In this document: positions 59,010 to 64,000 of the stretch, piece after piece
Layout of the letters: each line of letters opens with the position of its first letter
Numbering within the stretch: the stretch's first letter is position 1
Assembly (NCBI RefSeq): GCF_021129175.1
Contig: NZ_JAJOHV010000012.1
Span: 62,001 to 126,000 of the forward strand
Direction: 5' to 3'
DNA: 64,000 bases
From: Chromobacterium piscinae
GTDB lineage: Bacteria; Pseudomonadota; Gammaproteobacteria; Burkholderiales; Chromobacteriaceae
Program-made: the position numbers and the translations under genes
The notes under the pieces: generated by a model
Databases searched by the model: none
What the model saw: the letters and a program-made list of their open reading frames with translations, nothing else
Told to the model about the DNA's origin: nothing

Positions 59010-59372
59010 ATGGAGAAAATCAACATCATCGAGTACGACGACACCGGCCGGATTTTGCAGACCGGCATCGCATCGCGGGAGAACGTCGAGGTCGAGTTCG
59101 CTCTGGGCAAATTGCTGTTGCAGGGCGAGGCTGACCCGCTATCGCAGTATGTCCGCGGCGACGGGGTGATTGAGACGCGGCCGCCGAATCCAGCCTGGCT
59201 GGACGGCATGATCCTGCGCGACCTGCCGGCGCCCTGCGTGCTGATGCTGGACGGTACGCTGTATGACTGCGACGACGCCGAGTGCGAGCTGTCGTTTGCA
59301 TTGCCCGGGCGGCATCACATACAGGTGGAGGCTTGGCCGATGCAGTCCGCGACGTTCGAGGTGGTGACATGA
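59010..59372 (+). CDS. tail-fibre-associated hypothetical (120 aa)
   Basis: MEKINIIEYDDTGRILQTGI then VLMLDGTLYDCDDAECELSF, all-beta. GGAGG lies before the ATG, 8 bp after the J-like gene. Many siphophages carry similar short proteins after J; function unknown. Confidence 0.65.
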   Translation: MEKINIIEYDDTGRILQTGIASRENVEVEFALGKLLLQGEADPLSQYVRGDGVIETRPPNPAWLDGMILRDLPAPCVLMLDGTLYDCDDAECELSFALPGRHHIQVEAWPMQSATFEVVT

Positions 59373-59608
59373 TGCAGATCCATCACCACGGTGACCACCG
59401 CGCCGCCCGCGCGGCGCAGTATCCGCCGCTGGGCGATCAGTGGGATGTCCTCTGGCGCTGGGTTGCGAGCCTGCCGCCGGAGCTGCTCAACGACGAGATG
59501 CGACAGATGCTGGATCGCATCAGGGCCGTAAAAACAAATTTCCCGAAGCCCCGCCAGGATCAAACCGGCGGGGCTGATTCATTGGAGGGGGCAGAGAATG
59601 GCGGATGA
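59369..59608 (+). CDS. hypothetical tail-region protein (79 aa)
   Basis: MMQIHHHGDHRAARAAQYPP then WDVLWRWVASLPPELLNDEM, helical. Overlaps both neighbours; start ATG 59369 within the previous stop. No family recognised. Confidence 0.6.
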   Translation: MMQIHHHGDHRAARAAQYPPLGDQWDVLWRWVASLPPELLNDEMRQMLDRIRAVKTNFPKPRQDQTGGADSLEGAENGG

Positions 59609-60161
59609 TTGGGCTGGGCTGTCGGCACAGCTGGGGAAAATGCAGCAGGCGTGGTATGTCGCTGCGCGCAGCTACTGGAGCGTGTTTGATCAGAATGCCG
59701 ACACAGCGACTATTGTCGCCGAGGACGGCAGCACGCGACAGGTTCCGTCGTGGAAATCGATTGCCAATGCGGTTAATCGAACAAATTTTATTTACGAGGG
59801 GCCGAGCAGTCAGTTTGTTGCTGTAAATGTGGGACGTGGATTTGCGGGAGGGACCGTTCGTATCTATCCCGAGTCGATGATGATTTATTCCAACGGCGGC
59901 GGGTCTGCTAGTCGAATCGATTGCTATGGAGATATCCAGGGTGACATCTGGCGAAACAGCTACGGTGGAGTCGAGAGTTTTGGTTTGAAAAACTGGTTGG
60001 AGGAGCGTATGCAATTCAACCGACAGTTCACTCGCTCAACTCTGCCGGCTCCTAGTTCCGCCCCTGGTGGAATTGCATATATCACGGATGGGCCGAACGG
60101 GCCTACACATGTTTTCAGTAACGGCCAGAAATGGCGAATTCCAACGATGACTGATCTGTGA
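59598..60161 (+). CDS. putative tail fibre/tip accessory protein (187 aa)
   Basis: MADDWAGLSAQLGKMQQAWY, then beta-rich VNVGRGFAGGTVRIYPESMM and GGIAYITDGPNGPTHVFSNG near the end, a pattern of phage fibre tips. GGAGG precedes the start. Likely adsorption-related; inferred from place and composition. Confidence 0.6.
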   Translation: MADDWAGLSAQLGKMQQAWYVAARSYWSVFDQNADTATIVAEDGSTRQVPSWKSIANAVNRTNFIYEGPSSQFVAVNVGRGFAGGTVRIYPESMMIYSNGGGSASRIDCYGDIQGDIWRNSYGGVESFGLKNWLEERMQFNRQFTRSTLPAPSSAPGGIAYITDGPNGPTHVFSNGQKWRIPTMTDL

Positions 60162-60168
60162 GGGCCGT

Positions 60169-60465
60169 ATGGGCAAACTCTATTTGTTGATGATTATCGT
60201 CGCTATCCAGCAGTTGCTGGACGTTGCCAGTACATGCTATGCCCTGCGCTCCGGCATCGGCCGCGAGGCCAACGGCTGGCTAGCGTATTTGATGAACTAC
60301 ATCGGCGTCCTGCCCACGCTGCTGCTGACCAAGCTGGCGCTGCTGGCCGCGTGCTGGTGGCTGCGGCCGCCATGGCCGGGTTACGTGGTCCTCGTGGCGA
60401 TATACACCGCGGTGCTGATCAACAACGCAAGAGCAATCCATCAGGGCCGGAAAAACCGGCCCTGA
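60169..60465 (+). CDS. DUF5658-like membrane protein (98 aa)
   Basis: Three hydrophobic helices: LYLLMIIVAIQQLLDVASTC, LMNYIGVLPTLLLTKLALLA and WPGYVVLVAIYTAVLINNA. The DVAST...REANGWLA...TKL spacing resembles DUF5658. It is the first gene of the lysis region but is not itself a recognised holin. Confidence 0.65.
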   Translation: MGKLYLLMIIVAIQQLLDVASTCYALRSGIGREANGWLAYLMNYIGVLPTLLLTKLALLAACWWLRPPWPGYVVLVAIYTAVLINNARAIHQGRKNRP

Positions 60466-60487
60466 TTCATTTCAGGAGGGAGGCGAT

Positions 60488-60766
60488 ATGCAGGAACACG
60501 AAAAGGGGCTGCTGGCCCTGCTGGTGGTCGGCGCTCTGATCGGGCTGGGCAAACTGCTGGTGAGCAATGAGCAGATCACCACCCGATTGGCCGTCGGCCG
60601 CGCGATCCTCGGCGGCGCGACGTCGACGGTGGCTGGGGTTGCGCTGATGCAGTTTCCAAACCTGCCCCTGCCGGCGCTCGTCGGCATCGGCGCCGGCCTG
60701 GGCATCCTCGGTGCGCAGTACCTGGAGGCGTGGCTCCGACGACGGGCGGATACGCTGGTGCGCTAA
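60488..60766 (+). CDS. putative holin
   Basis: 92 residues with two to three hydrophobic helices (GLLALLVVGALIGLGKLLVS, AVGRAILGGATSTVAGVALM, LPALVGIGAGLGILGAQYLE) and a basic tail WLRRRADTLVR, the usual holin design (LydA-like). Lies upstream of the endolysin. GGAGGGAGG precedes the start. Confidence 0.75.
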   Translation: MQEHEKGLLALLVVGALIGLGKLLVSNEQITTRLAVGRAILGGATSTVAGVALMQFPNLPLPALVGIGAGLGILGAQYLEAWLRRRADTLVR

Positions 60767-60942
60767 TCCTGCAGCCTGGATTGAATCTGCTGTTCAACGC
60801 AGGCTGGTGAAAATGGGTCGATTTTCTGATCTGCCCGGGGCACGCATGCCGCTGGATCATTTTTCTCTGCTACCCAGCCCGCCAGCAAATATAGCCCCAC
60901 GGCTATGGCCAGGCCGTACAGCACGAATGGCAGCGCTCGCAT
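60763..60942 (-). CDS. antisense small membrane protein between holin and endolysin (59 aa)
   Basis: MRALPFVLYGLAIAVGLYLL then a Cys-containing tail (DPAACVPRADQK). One membrane helix. It fills a 280-bp gap in the lysis cassette that has no plus-strand gene, and overlaps the holin end by four bases. A terminal Cys/helix design would suit a spanin-like or regulatory peptide, but the opposite strand argues for lysogen-expressed cargo. Confidence 0.45.
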   Translation of the reverse strand: MRALPFVLYGLAIAVGLYLLAGWVAEKNDPAACVPRADQKIDPFSPACVEQQIQSRLQD

Positions 60943-61048
60943 AGGAATTCCCAGCAGTTGAAATACTCTGTTTTGCCAGCCGGCGGCAATGCCGGCAACT
61001 GACCATTCGGCCCGCCCTGCGCGGGCCGTTCCCATTTCTGGAGATGCA

Positions 61049-61489
61049 ATGAAGACCAACACAGCAGGCATCAGCCTGATCAAGCAATTCGAGGGTGTCC
61101 GCCTCGCTGCCTATCAGGACATGGTGGGCGTCTGGACCATAGGCTACGGCCATACCGGCCCGGAGGTGAAGGCCGGCATGGCCATTACCCAACAGCAGGC
61201 CGACCAGCTGCTGGCCGCCGATCTGGAAACCTTTGAGGCCGGCGTCGGTAGGACGGTGACCGTGCCGCTGAACGCCAACCAGTTCTCCGCGCTGGTCAGC
61301 TTCAGCTACAACCTGGGCTTGGGCAATCTGCGTAGCTCCACGCTGCTGCGCCTGCTGAACCAGGGCGACTATGCCGGCGCAGCCGCGCAGTTCCTGCGTT
61401 GGAATCGGGCCGGCGGCCAGGTGGTGGCAGGACTGACCCGGCGCCGCCAGGCGGAGCAGGCGCTGTTCAATTCGCAGGAGGGGCTGTGA
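61049..61489 (+). CDS. endolysin, GH24 lysozyme
   Basis: 146 residues. ISLIKQFEGVRLAAYQDMVG with catalytic Glu in FEG, GVWTIGYGHTG with Thr, and FSALVSFSYNLGLGNLRSST are the T4-type muramidase motifs (E-D-T triad). No signal peptide is obvious, so export would depend on the holin. GGAG precedes ATG 61049. Confidence 0.95.
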   Translation: MKTNTAGISLIKQFEGVRLAAYQDMVGVWTIGYGHTGPEVKAGMAITQQQADQLLAADLETFEAGVGRTVTVPLNANQFSALVSFSYNLGLGNLRSSTLLRLLNQGDYAGAAAQFLRWNRAGGQVVAGLTRRRQAEQALFNSQEGL

Positions 61490-62022
61490 TGGATTGGAAA
61501 CAAATCGTGGGCACGGTAGCGCCGTGGATCGGGACCGCGCTGGGTGGCCCGCTCGGCGGCATGGCCGTCAGCGCGGTGGCCGACGCGATCGGTCTGCCGG
61601 AGAAAACCGAGGACGCGGTCAAACAGGCGCTGGCCAGCGCGACGCCGGAACAGATGCTGGCCGTCAAACAGGCTGACCAGCAATTCGCGGCGAAAATGCA
61701 GGAGCTCGGGTTCGAGAACCAGCGGGATCTGGAAGCGATCGCCGCCGGAGACCGCGCCAGCGCGCGTGAGCGCGAGATCAAAACCGGCGACATCACGCCG
61801 CGGCTGTTGGCCGCCGTCGTCGTCGCCGGATTTTTCGGCATCATGGCGCTGATGATTTTCCATGAACTGCCGCCCAACGGCCGGGATTCGCTGCTGGTGC
61901 TGGTCGGCGCGCTGGGCGCGGCGTTCGGCTCCATCATCCAGTACTACTACGGCAGCTCGGCCGGTAGTGCTGAGAAAGCCCGCACGATCGACGCCATGAA
62001 ACGCGGGTCCGGCGCACAGTAA
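61489..62022 (+). CDS. 3TM holin-like protein (GTA_holin_3TM type)
   Basis: 177 residues. MDWKQIVGTVAPWIGTALGG, LGGMAVSAVADAIGLPEKTE, a charged coiled middle (DLEAIAAGDRASAREREIKT) and two membrane helices LLAAVVVAGFFGIMALMIF and LVGALGAAFGSIIQYYYGSS match the gene-transfer-agent 3TM holin family. It overlaps the endolysin stop by one base. It is the last certain prophage gene. Confidence 0.8.
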   Translation: MDWKQIVGTVAPWIGTALGGPLGGMAVSAVADAIGLPEKTEDAVKQALASATPEQMLAVKQADQQFAAKMQELGFENQRDLEAIAAGDRASAREREIKTGDITPRLLAAVVVAGFFGIMALMIFHELPPNGRDSLLVLVGALGAAFGSIIQYYYGSSAGSAEKARTIDAMKRGSGAQ

Positions 62023-62100
62023 GAAAGCGGCGCGGCCTGCTGCGGTAACAGCCGGCCGCGCGATGGTAGTTCGCATGGTTAGAAGTGCTATGCTTCGGGC

Positions 62101-62238
62101 ATGTGCGTAAACTTCACTCCACCCACGGCACAGCAGATCCGCCAGCACTTTGGCTATGAGGTCGAAGATGACCTATGGAAGCCTGAATGCTGGCAGGACT
62201 ACGCTGCTACATGTGTGGTGGCGCCTACCTACAGATAG
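62101..62238 (+). pseudogene. truncated SRAP (HMCES/YedK) family gene
   Basis: MCVNFTPPTAQQIRQHFGYE then DDLWKPECWQDYAA is the N-terminus of an SRAP protein, whose Cys 2 crosslinks abasic sites in single-stranded DNA. After about residue 36 similarity stops and the frame ends at residue 45, so most of the ~220-residue protein is missing. The break marks a recombination junction just before the Thoeris genes. Confidence 0.7.
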
Positions 62239-62490
62239 GACGCACAAAAATACGTATGGACATCCAAAGGGCGATGTGCTCGAATCAGGTCGCAGGTTCG
62301 ACGCAAAGATTAAAGAAGGGCCTGTACCGTCAGAGCCATGTACACGTCTCAAAGCTCGAACGGGCTTGAACCAGGAAACAACCAGCACTACCGCTTCGGG
62401 TCTCTATCGGCAGAGTTCTCTTAAACAGGCAGCCCGTACAGCCCATTACCTGAGGCTGTTCCACCGACTAAAGAAGAAAAGGACGTGAAT
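62239..62490. other. junction and leader region before thsB
   Basis: About 250 bp with no supported gene. An open frame crosses it but looks non-coding. It must contain the Thoeris promoter unless transcription comes from the phage late operon. Confidence 0.5.
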
Positions 62491-62865
62491 ATGGCAAAGA
62501 AGCGCGTGTTCGTGAGCTTCGACTTCGATAATGATCGAGTACTCAAGGACTTCATCCTGGGTCAAGCCAAGCTAGAGGACTCCCCATTTGATGTCGTCGA
62601 CCACTCCTTAAAGGAGGCGGCACCTGAGCGAGACTGGGAAAAGAAAGCACGAGCAGCGATCGGGCGTGCCGAAATCGTTCTCGTGATGGTCGGTGCCCAT
62701 ACGCACAAGGCACAAGGAGTGCTCAAGGAGGTCGCCATGGCCCGTGAGGCGGGCGTCAAGATTGTACAGATCATTGGGTACAAAGACGGCAATTACACGG
62801 CAGTTCCGAACGCCGGGCGCCTCTATTCCTGGAACTGGGAAAACCTCAAAAAGCTGTTGGGCTGA
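62491..62865 (+). CDS. thsB: Thoeris sensor ThsB (TIR-like domain)
   Basis: 124 residues, a single TIR-like (MTH538/DUF1863) domain: KRVFVSFDFDNDRVLKDFIL, WEKKARAAIGRAEIVLVMVG, then GVLKEVAMAREAGVKIVQII, with the Glu of KEVAMA in the position of the TIR catalytic Glu. In Thoeris, ThsB senses phage infection and turns NAD+ into a cyclic ADP-ribose signal that activates ThsA. ATG 62491 is chosen because AAGGA lies eight bases upstream. The gene pair order and 27-bp gap support co-expression. Confidence 0.9.
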   Translation: MAKKRVFVSFDFDNDRVLKDFILGQAKLEDSPFDVVDHSLKEAAPERDWEKKARAAIGRAEIVLVMVGAHTHKAQGVLKEVAMAREAGVKIVQIIGYKDGNYTAVPNAGRLYSWNWENLKKLLG

Positions 62866-62892
62866 CATTTTCGTTAGAGAAAGTCCGCCGTG

Positions 62893-64000
62893 ATGGCACC
62901 TTCTACCCCATTCAGCCCCGACATTCAGGCGTTCATCAACTCCTTTGTAAACGACATCGCTGATGGCACCGCGACGATCTTCGCTGGTGCGGGGCTTTCG
63001 GTCGCCAGCGGTTACGTCAATTGGTCAGAGTTGATGCGCGACATCGCGAAGGAGTTAGGCCTTGATGTCGATCGCGAGACGAACTTGGTGGCCATCGCTC
63101 AGTACCACCTGAACGAACGGGGCAACCGAACGCGCATCAATCAGAAGCTCATTGACGAGTTCAGTGCTGATCACGCGATCAACGAAAACCACCAGATTCT
63201 CTCGCGCCTTCCGATCGCAACCTACTGGACTACCAACTACGATCGAATGATCGAGACGGCGCTCACGGCCGCTAGCAAGGTAGTAGACGTCAAACATACC
63301 GTCGAACATCTGAAGATAACTCAACGTGGACGGGACGCCGTGGTCTACAAGATGCACGGAGACGTTGACGCCGCAGACCAGGCGGTACTCACAAAAGATG
63401 ACTACGAGCGCTACTTCCTCGACCGAGAGCCATTCGTTACAGCCCTAACCGGCGACCTTGTGTCGAAAACGATGCTGTTCGTGGGGTTTAGCTTTACTGA
63501 CCCGAATATTGACTACGTAATGAGTCGAATTCGTGTGGTTCTGCGCGGACAACCGAAACAGCACTACTGCATCCTACGGCGGGAGACTCGCCGCAAAGGA
63601 GAGAAACTCTCCCTCTTCGAGTACCGCCAGCGTCAGCAGAGCTATTTCATTAAGGATCTCGCGCGTATCGGCATCCACGCGCTGATGATTGACGAGTATG
63701 CGGACGTCACTCGCATTCTTCGGGCCGTCGAGGCGCGCTACCGCGCCCGCACCGTATTTATTTCTGGCAGCGCACACGAATTCGCGCCTTGGCGGACTGA
63801 TGACGCCGGTCGCTTCATCGAAGCGTTGAGCGCAGGCATCGTCGGCAAACGGCTCAACGTCGTCACTGGCTTCGGCCTTGGTGTCGGACCATCCGTGATA
63901 GCAGGCGCTCTTCGTGAAATCTATACGCATCCGATGAAGCGATCGCAAAACCAACTGCAAGCTTTCCCGTTTCCAGTGGGTGATCGCTCGTTGTACCGCC
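62893..64000 (+). CDS. thsA: Thoeris effector ThsA (SIR2-SLOG), partial at the window end
   Basis: 369 residues are visible and the frame is open to the last base. SIR2 NADase domain 20-270: ATIFAGAGLSVASGYVNW binds NAD, catalytic Asn 115 in WTTNYDRMI and His 155 in YKMHGDVD, then MLFVGFSFTDPNIDYVMSRI. From about 285 the SLOG sensor starts: RTVFISGSAHEFAPW and NVVTGFGLGVGPSVIAGALR, which binds the cyclic ADP-ribose signal. These residue positions lie within three of the known catalytic Asn and His of Bacillus ThsA. The activated enzyme destroys NAD+ and aborts infection. Confidence 0.93.
   Translation, partial: MAPSTPFSPDIQAFINSFVNDIADGTATIFAGAGLSVASGYVNWSELMRDIAKELGLDVDRETNLVAIAQYHLNERGNRTRINQKLIDEFSADHAINENHQILSRLPIATYWTTNYDRMIETALTAASKVVDVKHTVEHLKITQRGRDAVVYKMHGDVDAADQAVLTKDDYERYFLDREPFVTALTGDLVSKTMLFVGFSFTDPNIDYVMSRIRVVLRGQPKQHYCILRRETRRKGEKLSLFEYRQRQQSYFIKDLARIGIHALMIDEYADVTRILRAVEARYRARTVFISGSAHEFAPWRTDDAGRFIEALSAGIVGKRLNVVTGFGLGVGPSVIAGALREIYTHPMKRSQNQLQAFPFPVGDRSLYR

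Larger units (their letters stand above)
14566..62022. mobile_element. lambda-like siphoprophage (right end not certain)
   Basis: Continuous phage gene order: integrase, excisionase-like gene, accessory genes, immunity region, replication, terminase, HK97-type head, long flexible tail and lysis. All structural genes look intact and in one orientation. The left boundary is the tRNA-Thr fragment. The last clear phage gene ends at 62022; the true right end lies either near the SRAP fragment at 62101-62238 or beyond the window. Apparent damage is limited to a truncated helicase (20697-21149) and a possible frameshift near 16800, both in accessory genes. Confidence 0.9.

Noticed and set aside
62150-62488. 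112-residue frame over the Thoeris leader
   Set aside because: Overlaps the SRAP fragment in another frame, with no family or ribosome site.

Overview
The window looks like a piece of a betaproteobacterial chromosome. A Chromobacterium-like (Neisseriales) host is my guess, based on the GC-rich lambdoid prophage and a degenerate IS3-family element; no host marker gene confirms it. There are four blocks.

1) Positions 1-11937, minus strand: two adjacent genes of a trans-acyltransferase polyketide synthase, visibly AT-richer than the phage DNA to the right. The upstream gene (3988-11937) begins with a methyltransferase, a GNAT-like domain, a second methyltransferase and two carrier proteins. This is the layout of the loading modules that build branched starter units in apratoxin-type pathways. 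It continues as KS-DH-KR. The next gene (3941 down to the window edge) supplies MT-ACP-KS-DH and runs out of the window. No AT domain sits between KS and DH in either gene.

2) Positions 12401-13628: a broken IS3-family insertion sequence, then about 900 bp with no convincing gene.

3) Positions 14566 to at least 62022: a lambda-like siphoprophage. The left end is a displaced 3' half of a tRNA-Thr(TGT) gene with its terminator, followed by a tyrosine integrase and a DUF4224 excisionase-like gene. A long minus-strand run of small accessory genes and RdgC follows (16223-28150). Then come an immunity region with four HTH regulators and a promoter/operator module present in three copies (29244-32889), and a plus-strand replication block (CII-like, replication initiator with internal iterons, DnaB-type helicase, nuclease-like genes, a possible late regulator). 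An AT-rich accessory block carries a chemoreceptor-tip protein paired with a four-helix membrane protein, plus a lipoprotein. The late genes are HNH, terminase, HK97-type head, long flexible tail with a programmed -1 frameshift, host-specificity protein and lysis cassette.

4) Positions 62101-64000: a truncated SRAP-family gene fragment, a junction region, and a Thoeris defence pair: a TIR-like sensor (thsB) and the first 369 residues of a SIR2-SLOG effector (thsA). The intact tRNA-Thr expected at the right prophage end is not in the window, so the Thoeris pair may lie inside the prophage as cargo.

The strongest leads are the branched-starter PKS loading module, the Thoeris pair and its possible prophage location, the three-copy operator module that would place a membrane-protein operon under repressor control, and the membrane/chemoreceptor-tip gene pair of unknown function.
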